From RPQJ01 sp963793675 (GTDB taxonomy: Bacteria > Pseudomonadota > Gammaproteobacteria > Steroidobacterales > Steroidobacteraceae): a stretch of 64,000 bases of DNA. Numbering within the stretch: the stretch's first letter is position 1; each line of letters begins with the position of its first letter. A program made the translations under genes and the position numbers. Positions 11,035-21,035 of this stretch are shown here, piece by piece. Location: contig CAWCBA010000010.1 of NCBI GenBank assembly GCA_963793675.1, positions 806,001 through 870,000 on the forward strand, read 5' to 3'. Under the pieces are notes generated by a model that was not told where the DNA came from, ran no database searches, and worked only from the letters and a program-made list of their open reading frames with translations.

Positions 11035-11503
11035 TCAGTTGGTCGTGCCGTCCGGCCTGGGTGCTGGCGGGGACTGCTCGACCGCGGAATCCGGTGGCAG
11101 CGCCGGGGCAGTACCTGCGGTCGGGGCCGGGGCCTCGGCCGGAGGGTTCTGCGGCTGTTGGCTGAGCTGTGGCAGTAAGGCCAGGCCGGGCTTCTCGACG
11201 CGGCTCACCTTGTCGCCTTCGAACCGCACGATGAAATGCGCGCGATCCTTCTTCTTTTCACGCCCGCGCTGGAGGGAGTAGATGTAGTCCCAGCGCTGCG
11301 GGTCGAACGGGTCGGCCAGCATCGGCGTGCCGAGCAGGTAGCGGACCTGGCTGCGGGTCATGCCGACGGTGACCTGGTCGACGTCTTCCACCTTGAGCAG
11401 GTTGCCCTGCTGGATGTTCGGCCGGTAAACGCATGCCGGCCGAACCGAGCGCAACGCCCAGGGCCAGGATCAGGGAAAGGGCGGCTCGGGAATGCGCGCT
11501 CAT
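11035..11503 (-). CDS. bamE: Outer-membrane assembly lipoprotein BamE, frameshifted at the lipobox
   Basis: BamE is a lipoprotein of the BAM complex that inserts beta-barrel proteins into the outer membrane. The mature domain is well preserved: VYRPNIQQGNLL, VGMTRSQVRYLLGTP, DPFDPQRWDYIYSL. The C-terminus has an unusually long Pro/Ala-rich tail. The signal peptide (MSAHSRAALSLILALGVALGSAG) starts at the ATG at 11503 but is in another frame. One extra base near nt 11434 (GGCATGCGTT instead of GGCTGCGTT on the coding strand) separates it from the lipobox cysteine; deleting it gives SAG-C-VYRP, a normal signal peptidase II site. Divergent from fur, as in many Gammaproteobacteria. Confidence 0.88.
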
Positions 11504-11613
11504 GCGTGTTGGCTTCTGCTGTCTGGAGTTACCGGGCCGGGCCGGCGATAATGCGGCGCGATCATAACCCAACCGCGCTTAGGCGCGGCACTCGGCCTGC
11601 AAGGAAGAAATCC

Positions 11614-12045
11614 GTGGAACCTTCGCAACTGCGTCGCGCCGGCCTCAAGATCACAGCGCCGCGCCTGAAGATTCTCGAGATCCTCGCCAGTGCGACCGTG
11701 CGTCACATGAGCGCGGAAGACGTCTACCGACGCCTGCTCGAACTCAACGAGGACATCGGCCTGGCCACGGTCTACCGGGTGCTGACTCAGTTCGAGTCCG
11801 CAGGCCTCGTGACGCGCCATCATTTCGAGGGCGGTACCGCGGTGTTCGAACTCAACGAGGGCACGCATCACGATCACATCGTGTGCATAGACTGCGGCCA
11901 CGTCGAAGAGTTCTCAGACGACGATATCGAGGAGCGGCAGCGGCAGGTTGCCGCGCGTCTCGGTTTCGAGATCACCGATCACTCGCTCACCCTGCACGGC
12001 CACTGCGTGCGCGAGGCTTGTCCTTACCGCCCGAAGCGCCCGTAG
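11614..12045 (+). CDS. fur: Ferric uptake regulator Fur
   Basis: An iron-responsive dimeric repressor of 143 residues. The N-terminal winged helix (LRRAGLKITAPRLKILEIL, SAEDVYRRLLE, GLATVYRVLTQFESAGLVTRHHF) precedes the metal-binding dimer domain with HHDHIVCIDCGHVEEF and a C-terminal CVREACPY. The start is a GTG at 11614 giving EPSQLRRAGLK, supported by AAGGAAG 7 nt upstream; an upstream in-frame ATG would add 21 non-family residues. The last 59 bp overlap the 3' end of recN on the other strand. It shares the divergent 110-bp promoter region with bamE. Autoregulation by iron is common in the family, but I could not place a convincing Fur box. Confidence 0.96.
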   Translation: MEPSQLRRAGLKITAPRLKILEILASATVRHMSAEDVYRRLLELNEDIGLATVYRVLTQFESAGLVTRHHFEGGTAVFELNEGTHHDHIVCIDCGHVEEFSDDDIEERQRQVAARLGFEITDHSLTLHGHCVREACPYRPKRP

Positions 12046-13741
12046 TGCGCCCAGCCTTGGGCGGGGCTCCCGCCTGACGCGCCGAGGCCAGCATTTCGCG
12101 CGCGTGCTCGCGCGTGCGGTCCGTAATGGTCGTTCCACCCAGCATGCGGGCCAGCTCTTCGATCCGGGCCGCTCCGTCGAGGATTTCGATCCGCGTGCGC
12201 GTCTTGCCGCGTACGACGTGCTTGGACACGCGCAGCTGATGATCCGACTGCGACGCGACCTGCGGCAGGTGCGTGACGCACAGCACCTGGCCCTTGCCGG
12301 CCAGCTCGTGCAATTGACGTCCGACCATCTCGGCGACGGCGCCGCCCACCCCGGCATCGACTTCGTCGAAGACCAGGCAGGGGAGGTGAGCGGCCTCGAC
12401 AGCTGCGACCTGCAGCGCCAGGCTGATCCGCGAGAGCTCGCCGCCCGAAGCGACTTTCGCCAGGGGGCGCGGCGGCAGCCCTGGATTGGCGCTGACGAGG
12501 AACTCGATTTCATCGTTGCCGTTCGCTGAGAACACCGGCGGGTCATGGGGCTCGACTCGAGTGGCGAAAACGCCGCCCGGCATGCCCAGCGCCTGCATGA
12601 ATTCAGTGACCTTGCGGTCCAGGGCCGTCGCGGCCTTCTGCCGCGCCTGGGTGAGGAGTCTCGCCGCGGCAAGGTAACGATCACGCGCGGCCGCAAGCCG
12701 TTGCTGCAACTCCGCTTCGCTGACCGCGCCGGCCTCGAGCCCGGTCAATTCGGCAGCAAGCGTATCGCGCAACAGCGGCAATTCACGCAGTTCAACGCGG
12801 TGTTTGCGTGCCACCGCTTCGAGGGCCGCCAGTCGCGCTTCGATCCAATCCTGTCGCGCAGGATCGGCATCGAGCGCGTCCGTGTAACGGCGCAGGCTCG
12901 AAAGAGCTTCGCGCGCGGCAATCGTCGCCTCCTCGAGCTGCGCCGCCACGGGCTCGAGCGCCGCGTCGAGGCCGACGAGCTGCCGCACGACGCCTTGCGA
13001 GCGCGCCAGTGCCGACGTGATGCCGCCGTCGTCGCCAGCGAGCAGGGCCTCGACCTGTGCGGTGCCTTCGGCCAGGCGGCCGAGGCTCGCGATCCGCTTG
13101 CGCTCCTCGATCACCGCTTCGGCTTCGCCCGGCTTGGGATCGAGCGCCTGCAGTTCGGTGACGAAATGTCGCAGCAGATCGCGGCGCCCTTCGCGCTCGC
13201 GCAGGTGCTGTTCGAAGGAGGCGCGCTGCTGGTCGAGCTCCTGCCAGGCTGCGTGAGCGCTGCGCACGGCTGCGTTCTGTGCGGCGAGCTGGCCGCTGCC
13301 GTCCAGCGTTTCGCGCTGGTAACCGCGTCGCGACAGTGATTGAAATTCGAGTTGCCCATGCACGTCGACCAGCAGCTCGCCGAGTGCCCGCAGCGATTGC
13401 ACCGGCACCGCCAGTCCGTTCAGGTACGCGCGGCCGCGGCCATCGGCGCCGACTACCCGTCGCAACTGGCATTCGCCCTCGTGTTCGATCGACTGCTCGT
13501 CGAGCCAGGCCAGCGCCGCCGTATTGCCGGCCAGCGCAAACGTCGCGCTGATCTCGGCGCGCTCCGCTCCATGCCGCACCGATCCGCTGTCCGCACGGCC
13601 GCCGACGGCCAATATCAGCGCATCGATCAGGATCGACTTGCCCGCGCCGGTTTCGCCCGTGAGCACGGTGAAGCCGCGGTCGAAACCGAGTTCGACGGCC
13701 TCGACGATGGCGAAATCCCGGATCTGCAGGTGCGTCAGCAT
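11987..13741 (-). CDS. recN: DNA repair protein RecN
   Basis: An SMC-like ATPase acting in double-strand-break repair; 584 residues. Walker A GETGAGKS is near residue 32. The long central coiled coil (about 150-370) is followed by the ABC signature ASGGELSRISLALQ and Walker B LVFDEVDAGVGG, then CVTHLPQVA. The N-terminal MLTHLQIRDFAIVEAVEL is canonical. The C-terminus is about 30 residues longer than in E. coli, basic and low-complexity. It overlaps the convergent fur gene by 59 bp, so the two transcripts are complementary there. nadK lies 18 bp upstream on the same strand, suggesting a nadK-recN operon. Confidence 0.95.
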   Translation of the reverse strand: MLTHLQIRDFAIVEAVELGFDRGFTVLTGETGAGKSILIDALILAVGGRADSGSVRHGAERAEISATFALAGNTAALAWLDEQSIEHEGECQLRRVVGADGRGRAYLNGLAVPVQSLRALGELLVDVHGQLEFQSLSRRGYQRETLDGSGQLAAQNAAVRSAHAAWQELDQQRASFEQHLREREGRRDLLRHFVTELQALDPKPGEAEAVIEERKRIASLGRLAEGTAQVEALLAGDDGGITSALARSQGVVRQLVGLDAALEPVAAQLEEATIAAREALSSLRRYTDALDADPARQDWIEARLAALEAVARKHRVELRELPLLRDTLAAELTGLEAGAVSEAELQQRLAAARDRYLAAARLLTQARQKAATALDRKVTEFMQALGMPGGVFATRVEPHDPPVFSANGNDEIEFLVSANPGLPPRPLAKVASGGELSRISLALQVAAVEAAHLPCLVFDEVDAGVGGAVAEMVGRQLHELAGKGQVLCVTHLPQVASQSDHQLRVSKHVVRGKTRTRIEILDGAARIEELARMLGGTTITDRTREHAREMLASARQAGAPPKAGRTTGASGGKDKPRARSGRAG

Positions 13742-13759
13742 TCAGGTGAGCCCGGGGAT

Positions 13760-14668
13760 TCAGGCGCCGGGTGGTTGCCCCTCGCGCGTGCCGCGGCCCC
13801 AGTGCAGCTTGGACCGCAGGATCCTGTAATAGTCGTGTCCCGGCGGATGCAGCAGCGTGGCGTTGACCTTGGCGCGCTCGATCCGCAGGCGCACACCCGG
13901 GTCGAGATCGCTGAGCACGATGCCGTCGCAGACGACCTGGGCGCGCGATTCGAAGCGGTCGGCCAGTTCGATTTCGACGACGCTGCCGGCTGGCACGACG
14001 ATCGGTCGGTCTGACAACGTGTGTGGGCAAACCGGCACGAGCACGACGGCGTTGAGGCTGGGATGCAGGATCGGGCCGCCACACGAGAGCGCGTAGGCTG
14101 TCGAGCCCGTGGGCGTGGCGATGATGAAGCCGTCGCCCACGTGGGTGTTGACGTAAGCGCCGTTGACCCACGTGCGCACGTCGACCATGCGTCCGGTTTC
14201 GCGCTTGGCGACGACGACGTCATTCAGGGCCAGTGCGCCGATGGGTCTGCCGTCCGCCAGGATCTGTGCCGCGAGCAGCATGCGCTGCTCGGCCTGGCAG
14301 CGGCCGCCGAGGGCGTCGTCGAGGCTCTGCAGCATCTGCTCAGGTCCGACGTCGGCGAGGAACCCGAGCCGGCCGCGGTTGATGCCGAGCACGGGCACGT
14401 CGGCCATGGCGGCCATGCGTGCGGCATGCAGCATCGTGCCGTCGCCGCCGACCGCGACGATCAGGTCGGCGTCGAGTGCGAGATCGCGTTCGAGCACGGT
14501 ATGGACGCCTGCGCCTTCCAGCGCCAGCGCTTCGTCCGCAACGACGCGCACGCTGTGGCCCTTGCCCAGCAGGTGATGTGCGAGCGTGCGCATGGCTTCG
14601 CCCACGCGCAGATCGACCGCACGGCCAGCGAGAGCGACACAGGTTCGGCCGGGAGGGCGTTTGTCCAT
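13760..14668 (-). CDS. nadK: NAD kinase
   Basis: Phosphorylates NAD+ to NADP+ in the cytoplasm; 302 residues, the usual size. Hallmarks are the catalytic GGDGTMLHAAR motif near residue 74, VLGINRGRLGFLADV, ALNDVVV, and the second-domain signature DGFIIATPTGSTAYALSCGGPILHP. The start ATG at 14668 opens MDKRPPGRTCVALAG. It is divergent from hrcA and located immediately upstream of recN, a conserved arrangement in Gammaproteobacteria. Confidence 0.96.
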   Translation of the reverse strand: MDKRPPGRTCVALAGRAVDLRVGEAMRTLAHHLLGKGHSVRVVADEALALEGAGVHTVLERDLALDADLIVAVGGDGTMLHAARMAAMADVPVLGINRGRLGFLADVGPEQMLQSLDDALGGRCQAEQRMLLAAQILADGRPIGALALNDVVVAKRETGRMVDVRTWVNGAYVNTHVGDGFIIATPTGSTAYALSCGGPILHPSLNAVVLVPVCPHTLSDRPIVVPAGSVVEIELADRFESRAQVVCDGIVLSDLDPGVRLRIERAKVNATLLHPPGHDYYRILRSKLHWGRGTREGQPPGA

Positions 14669-14781
14669 AGGGTGGCCTGCCTTTTAGCATGGGGCCGAGC
14701 GCAGCGGCCAGCGCGATTCCATGGGCTGCATGGCGCAAATGCATTGCTTGACTTGGCGGAAAAGCACACGCTAGGTTTGCC

Positions 14782-15855
14782 GTGGCCATGAACGAAATAC
14801 CCGACGATCCCCTGACCGAACGCGCGCAGCACCTGCTGCGGGTGCTGGTCGAGAGCTACATCCGCGAGGGACAACCTGTCGGCTCGCGCAACCTGTCCCG
14901 TGATTCGGGGCTCAATCTCAGCGCTGCCACGGTCCGTAACGTCATGGCGGACCTGGAGGAATACGGTTTCGTCACCTCGCCGCACACCTCGGCCGGTCGC
15001 GTGCCCACCGACAAGGGCTACCGTTTCTTCGTCGACACGCTGTTGCGCCAGCGGCAGCGCCCCGACGATGCGCACATGCTGCACGAGCTGAGCCAGCGGC
15101 TCGCACAGGAGGAAGACCGCGACCCCAAGGCTCTCGTTGCGGTCGCCTCACAGATGCTGTCTTCGCTGACGCACCTGGCCGGCGTCGTGACGATCCCGCG
15201 CCAGCCCCACCAGTCCCTGAGCCAGATCGAATTCCTGCCGCTGTCGGAGAACCGCGTGCTCGCGGTGATGGTGATCAACGGTCGCGACGTGCAGAACCGC
15301 GTCGTCCACCTCGAACGCTATTACTCGGCCGAAGAGCTGCGCCGTGCCGCGAACTTCCTCAACCAGCAGTTCGTCGGCAAGGAACTCGCCCAGATCCGCC
15401 TGGACATCGTGGCAGAGCTCACCCAGGCCGGCGAAACCCTGAACCAGCTGATGCGCGATGCGATCCATGTGGCGCAGCAGGCCGTGGGCGAGGGCGGCCA
15501 GCAGGGCGGTCCCGAGTACGTGCTTGCTGGCGAGACCAACCTGATGGAGTTCGCCGAACTGTCGAACGTCGAAAAACTGCGCCGCCTGTTCGATGCCTTC
15601 ACGTCGAAGCGCGACATCCTGCACCTGCTCGACCAGAGCCTGGGGGCAGAGGGTGTCCAGATCTTCATAGGCCAGGAATCGGGCTACCAGATCCTCGACA
15701 ATTGCAGCCTCGTAACGGCCCCGTACGCCCTCGACAACGAGACCGTCGGGGTCCTGGGCGTCATTGGCCCGACCCGCATGGCCTACGACCGCGTCATCCC
15801 CATCGTCGACGTCACGGCCCGATTACTGGGCTCTGCCTTGAATTCCCGCCGCTAG
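14782..15855 (+). CDS. hrcA: Heat-inducible transcription repressor HrcA
   Basis: HrcA represses heat-shock genes by binding CIRCE operators and depends on GroEL for folding; 357 residues. Winged-helix N-terminus (VESYIREGQPVGSRNLSR, LSAATVRNVMADLEEYGFV, HTSAGRVPTDKGYRFFVD) is followed by the GAF-like effector domain (SQIEFLPLSENRVLAVMV) and the dimerisation domain (IGQESGYQILDNCSLVTAPY, GVLGVIGPTRMAYDRVIP). Two in-frame starts are possible, GTG at 14782 and ATG two codons later. I saw no CIRCE inverted repeat (TTAGCACTC-N9-GAGTGCTAA) upstream of hrcA, grpE or dnaK, so its targets may lie elsewhere. The stop codon is inside a 7-bp inverted repeat (CCGCTAG/CTAGCGG). Confidence 0.96.
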   Translation: MAMNEIPDDPLTERAQHLLRVLVESYIREGQPVGSRNLSRDSGLNLSAATVRNVMADLEEYGFVTSPHTSAGRVPTDKGYRFFVDTLLRQRQRPDDAHMLHELSQRLAQEEDRDPKALVAVASQMLSSLTHLAGVVTIPRQPHQSLSQIEFLPLSENRVLAVMVINGRDVQNRVVHLERYYSAEELRRAANFLNQQFVGKELAQIRLDIVAELTQAGETLNQLMRDAIHVAQQAVGEGGQQGGPEYVLAGETNLMEFAELSNVEKLRRLFDAFTSKRDILHLLDQSLGAEGVQIFIGQESGYQILDNCSLVTAPYALDNETVGVLGVIGPTRMAYDRVIPIVDVTARLLGSALNSRR

Positions 15856-15939
15856 GCCCGATCTAGCGGGCAAGTAGCCGTGCCAGGGGCCTCGTCTGGG
15901 GACCTTTGGCAGGGCATCCATTGCTTGCAGGCAGGTCAA

Positions 15940-16483
15940 ATGAGCAGCAACCTCGACATCGATCCGGCGGCCCAACCCCCTGGAGAGGACCCAGCCGACC
16001 CAGTTGCCCCGGTCGCGGACGAACTGGCTGCCGTCCAGGCCCAGTTGCAGGAGGCCCGTGAGGCCCAGCTCCGGGCCCTGGCCGAGATGGAAAATGTCCG
16101 CAAACGGGCCCAGCGCGACGTGGAGTCGGCGCACCGGTTCGCGGTCGAGCGCTTCGCCGCCGACATGATCGAAGTTCGCGACACCCTCGAACTCGGGCTC
16201 GCGGCGGCCGGTGCGGCCCCCGAGGCCGCCAAGTTCGTCGAGGGTGCGCAGGCCACCCTGCGGATGGTCGACAAGGCCTTCGAACGGGCCGGCATCGCAG
16301 TCCTGGACCCCGCCGGCCAGAGCTTCAACCCCGATTTCCACGAGGCGATCATGACGCAACCCACGGCGGAGCACCCGGTTGGCAGCGTCCTGACCGTGGT
16401 CCAGAAGGGCTTTACGCTTGAATGGACGCCTGCTGCGGCCAGCCCGCGTCGTCATCGCCCGCGGCCCGGATCCGGCCAACTAG
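15940..16483 (+). CDS. grpE: Nucleotide exchange factor GrpE, frameshifted at the 3' end
   Basis: GrpE releases ADP from DnaK. An acidic N-terminus and long dimerising helix (about residues 30-90, EMENVRKRAQRDVESAHRFA) precede the C-terminal beta domain (MVDKAFERAGIAVLDPAGQSFNPDFHEAIM, HPVGSVLTVVQKGF). An extra G near nt 16420 (acgcttgaatgg) breaks the frame. Without it the protein ends TLNGRLLRPARVVIARG and stops at the TAG at 16483, a normal GrpE tail. The start ATG at 15940 was chosen because upstream in-frame codons look like leader. dnaK follows after 86 bp that contain a heat-shock-type promoter. Confidence 0.9.
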
Positions 16484-16495
16484 ACCCGTCCGGTT

Positions 16496-16525
16496 CTTGA
16501 ATCCCGGCCGATCGACCCCCAACTA
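16496..16525 (+). promoter_or_regulatory. Sigma-32-type heat-shock promoter for dnaK
   Basis: CTTGAA (16496-16501), a 15-nt spacer and CCCCAACTA (16517-16525) match the sigma-32 pattern CTTGAA-N13/15-CCCCATnT. It begins 12 bp after the grpE stop codon and 45 bp before the dnaK ATG, where a separate dnaK promoter would be useful. Confidence 0.5.
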
Positions 16526-16569
16526 CCCGGCAACGACATTTCACGCCTTTTCTCGGAGCTTTCACCACC

Positions 16570-18516
<1,947 letters not shown>

Positions 18517-18577
18517 GGCGCAATCCGGCCCGCGCGCGGTGGCGCGTATGGCTATGATGCACGCGCTGAGAATCGAC

Positions 18578-18610
18578 CGCCGCGGGGCGCATAACCCCGC
18601 GGCGTTTCTG
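18578..18610 (+). terminator. Intergenic hairpin between dnaK and dnaJ (partial terminator)
   Basis: Perfect 10-bp GC stem (18578-18587 with 18595-18604) with a 7-nt loop followed by TTTCT. It is placed 36 bp before the dnaJ start, so it may reduce read-through and set the DnaK:DnaJ ratio. Confidence 0.5.
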
Positions 18611-18645
18611 CGTTGAATCAAACGAGATACGACGAGCCGAAGCGG

Positions 18646-19785
18646 ATGGCGAAGCGCGACTACTACCAGGTCCTGGAACTCAATCGATCCGCGACGGAGG
18701 CCGAGATCAAGAAGGCCTATCGCCGGCTGGCGATGAAGCTGCATCCGGACCGCAACCAGACCGATCACGAGACCGAGGAGAAGTTCAAGGAGGTCAAGGA
18801 GGCCTACGAGGTTCTTTCGGACGCACAGAAGCGTGCCGCGTACGACCAGTTCGGGCACGCGGGCGTCGATGCCGCTGCGCGTGGCGGCCACGGCGGGCAG
18901 GGCTTCGATCCGCGCGACGCGTTCGGCGACATTTTCGGCGACGTGTTCGGCGACATCTTTGGCGGCGGACGCCGTGGTCGTTCGCAGGTCTTCCGCGGTG
19001 CGGACTTGCGCTACGAACTCGAGCTCGACCTCGAGCAGGCCGTGTTCGGCGACACCGTCAACGTCGATTTCGCGACACTCGGCGAGTGCGAAGACTGCAA
19101 GGGCTCGGGCTCGGCCAAGGGCGCGAAACCGGTCACCTGCGAAACGTGCCACGGCCAGGGCCAGGTGCGCATGCAGCAGGGCTTCTTTACGGTGCAGCAG
19201 ACCTGCCCGCGCTGCCAGGGCCGCGGCCAGGTGGTGAGCGATCCCTGCGGCAAGTGCCGTGGGCAGGGCCGCACGCGCAAGCAGAAGACACTCGCAGTGA
19301 AGGTGCCGGCCGGTGTCGATACGGGCGACCGTATCCGGTTGAGCGGCGAAGGCGAGGCGGGACGCAACGGCGGCCCGTCCGGCGATCTCTACGTCGAAGT
19401 CCGCGTCCGCGATCATGCGATCTTCGAACGCGACGGCGCGCACCTCTCGTGCGAAGTGCCGATCAGCTTCAAGACAGCAACGCTTGGCGGTAGCATCGAT
19501 GTGCCGACGCTCGACGGCGACGTCACGATCAAGGTGCCGCACGAGACACAGTCGGGCCGGGTGTTCCGCCTGCGCGAGAAAGGCATAAAGCCCGTCCGGG
19601 GCGGCACCACTGGCGACCTGTTCTGCCGCGTCGTGGTCGAAACGCCCGTGCACCTCACGCGTGAACAGAAGGACCTGCTCATGAAGTTCGACGAGTCGCT
19701 GCGAGCTGACAGCAAGCACCATCACCCGCGCGAAGACTCCTGGCTCGACGGCGTGAAGCGTTTCTTTACCAGCCTCGGCGAGTAA
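18646..19785 (+). CDS. dnaJ: Chaperone protein DnaJ
   Basis: A type I Hsp40 and DnaK co-chaperone. The J domain (MAKRDYYQVLELNRSATEAEIKKAYRRLA) contains the HPD motif in KLHPDRN. A Gly/Phe region with repeated GDIFGDVF follows, then four zinc-binding CxxCxGxG-type repeats between about residues 145 and 215 (CEDCKGSG, CETCHGQG, CPRCQGRG, CGKCRGQG), and the C-terminal substrate domains. Start: ATG at 18646; an in-frame TTG 33 bp upstream adds eleven residues with no family support. dapB begins 28 bp after the stop. Confidence 0.97.
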   Translation: MAKRDYYQVLELNRSATEAEIKKAYRRLAMKLHPDRNQTDHETEEKFKEVKEAYEVLSDAQKRAAYDQFGHAGVDAAARGGHGGQGFDPRDAFGDIFGDVFGDIFGGGRRGRSQVFRGADLRYELELDLEQAVFGDTVNVDFATLGECEDCKGSGSAKGAKPVTCETCHGQGQVRMQQGFFTVQQTCPRCQGRGQVVSDPCGKCRGQGRTRKQKTLAVKVPAGVDTGDRIRLSGEGEAGRNGGPSGDLYVEVRVRDHAIFERDGAHLSCEVPISFKTATLGGSIDVPTLDGDVTIKVPHETQSGRVFRLREKGIKPVRGGTTGDLFCRVVVETPVHLTREQKDLLMKFDESLRADSKHHHPREDSWLDGVKRFFTSLGE

Positions 19786-19813
19786 TGCACGTGGCCGACC
19801 GATCAGCGTCGCG

Positions 19814-20605
19814 ATGTTGGGCGCCTCGGGCCGGATGGGCCGCAGCATCATTCCGCTGATTGCGGGCGACCCGAACGGCCTGCGCCTGAGCGGCGCACTG
19901 GTCGCGCGCGGCGACGATGCGATCGGCCAGGATGCGGGCTCGTTCGCGGGTTCGGCGCCGCTTGCCATCGCGATCACCGACGATCTGGGGCGCGCCCTGG
20001 CCGGGGCCAGCGTCGCCATCGATTTCACGCTGGCCGAAGCCTCGGTCCGCAATGCAGCCCGCTGTCGCGAACTGGACGTACCGATGGTCATCGGTACCAC
20101 CGGTCACAACGGCGCGCAGCTCGCGGAGCTCGAGGCGATCGCACGCGGGTTGCCGGTCGTGCTCGCTCCCAACATGAGCCTGGGCGTCAACGTGCTGTTC
20201 AAGCTGGCGGAGCTCGCGGCGCGGGCACTCAAGGCGGAGCAGTACGACGCCGAGATTTTCGAAGCGCACCATCGCAACAAGGTGGACGCGCCGAGCGGGA
20301 CGGCGCTGGGTCTCGGGCGGGCCGCTGCCAGGGGCCGGGGCGTCGACCTGGACTCTGTCGCGGAGTACACGCGGCACGGCAATACCGGCGCCCGCGAGGT
20401 CGGCACGATCGGTTTCAGCGTGGTGCGTGGCGGCGACATCGTCGGCGATCACCGCCTGATCTTTGCGGGCGCCGGGGAGACCATCGAACTCTCGCATCAC
20501 GCGCAGGACCGCTCAGGCTTTGCCCGTGGCGCGCTGGTGGCCGCTCGCTGGGTCGTCGGGCGTCCGCCGGGGCTGTACTCGATGGCCGACGTGCTCGGGC
20601 TCTGA
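19814..20605 (+). CDS. dapB: 4-hydroxy-tetrahydrodipicolinate reductase, N-terminus uncertain
   Basis: Second committed step of lysine/diaminopimelate synthesis, NAD(P)H-dependent. The Rossmann loop GASGRMGRSI and the IDFTLAEAS, VIGTTGHN and LAPNMSLGVNVLFKL motifs are present. The catalytic HHRNKVDAPSGTA lies near residues 152-164. From the ATG at 19814 the protein has 263 residues, about ten fewer than usual, and the first beta strand (expected ...ISVAMLGASG) begins upstream of that ATG without an in-frame start. A GTG at about 19791 would supply it if one base were restored near nt 19800, so a one-base deletion is likely. An unusual 430-bp region with two large hairpins follows before carA. 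Confidence 0.9.
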   Translation: MLGASGRMGRSIIPLIAGDPNGLRLSGALVARGDDAIGQDAGSFAGSAPLAIAITDDLGRALAGASVAIDFTLAEASVRNAARCRELDVPMVIGTTGHNGAQLAELEAIARGLPVVLAPNMSLGVNVLFKLAELAARALKAEQYDAEIFEAHHRNKVDAPSGTALGLGRAAARGRGVDLDSVAEYTRHGNTGAREVGTIGFSVVRGGDIVGDHRLIFAGAGETIELSHHAQDRSGFARGALVAARWVVGRPPGLYSMADVLGL

Positions 20606-20667
20606 CGTCCACGCCAGTCCCGCTGACAGGGCGGGAGAGGTTCCACGAATCACGAGTCCTCGGGCAC

Positions 20668-20733
20668 CCGACCCGGCTCGTCCTGTCGAGATCGGAAAGG
20701 CAGACACGATCTCGACAGGACGAGCCGGATCGG
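20668..20733 (+). repeat. Long hairpin 1 (loop GAAAGGCAGACA)
   Basis: Arms 20674-20694 and 20707-20727 are perfectly complementary over 21 bp. The pairing extends to 20668-20694/20707-20733 (27 pairs with one mismatch). The 12-nt loop at 20695-20706 is GAAAGGCAGACA, the exact reverse complement of the loop of hairpin 2. There is no T tract, so it is not a standard terminator. Confidence 0.9.
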
Positions 20734-20759
20734 ACGCCCGATGCCGTCGGAGGGTGTGT

Positions 20760-20835
20760 AGCGTCCGGCCCGGTTGTCCTTCCGGCGAGCGTGTCTGCCT
20801 TTCCGCTCGCCGGAAGGAGAACCGGACCGGGCGCT
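20760..20835 (-). repeat. Long hairpin 2 (loop TGTCTGCCTTTC)
   Basis: Arms 20760-20791 and 20804-20835 pair over 32 positions with two mismatches and one G-T pair. The 12-nt loop at 20792-20803 is TGTCTGCCTTTC. Read on the minus strand, this is the same kind of element as hairpin 1, with an identical 16-nt apex (CGGAAAGGCAGACACG). The two minus-oriented and plus-oriented stems match at about 14 of 23 positions, and the differences are compensated in the opposite arm. The spacer between the hairpins is 26 bp. Confidence 0.9.
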
Positions 20836-21035
20836 GGACATTGCGCGGCTGAGCGACTTTTTCGCCTCGCCCGCTTGCACGGGAGTGGTGCAGGAAGAGC
20901 GCATGGCACAACCCGGATCGCTCGCGTAGAATTCCCTACTTAGCCCGTGAGACAAATCTTCACCGGAGTGAGCACAGCTCAACCCCGGCGGTAGTCGCAC
21001 GCGCTGGCAACTGATCGCTGCGCCGGAGGTAACCC

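Larger units (their letters stand above)
20606..21035. other. dapB-carA intergenic region with structured repeats
   Basis: This 430-bp region has no credible reading frame. Positions 20668-20835 hold two long hairpins with complementary loops. The carA promoter is probably in the last 120 bp: a TAGAAT hexamer at 20927-20932 is a possible -10 box, but its -35 is poor. A GGAGG ribosome site sits directly before carA. Confidence 0.6.

Noticed and set aside
14748..14778. Sigma-70 promoter TTGACT/TAGGTT before hrcA
   Set aside because: The 19-nt spacing and poor -10 make it weaker than I would annotate.
20674..20727. Hairpin 1 as the dapB transcription terminator
   Set aside because: The stem is far longer than usual, there is no T run after it, and it forms a loop-complementary pair with a second hairpin.
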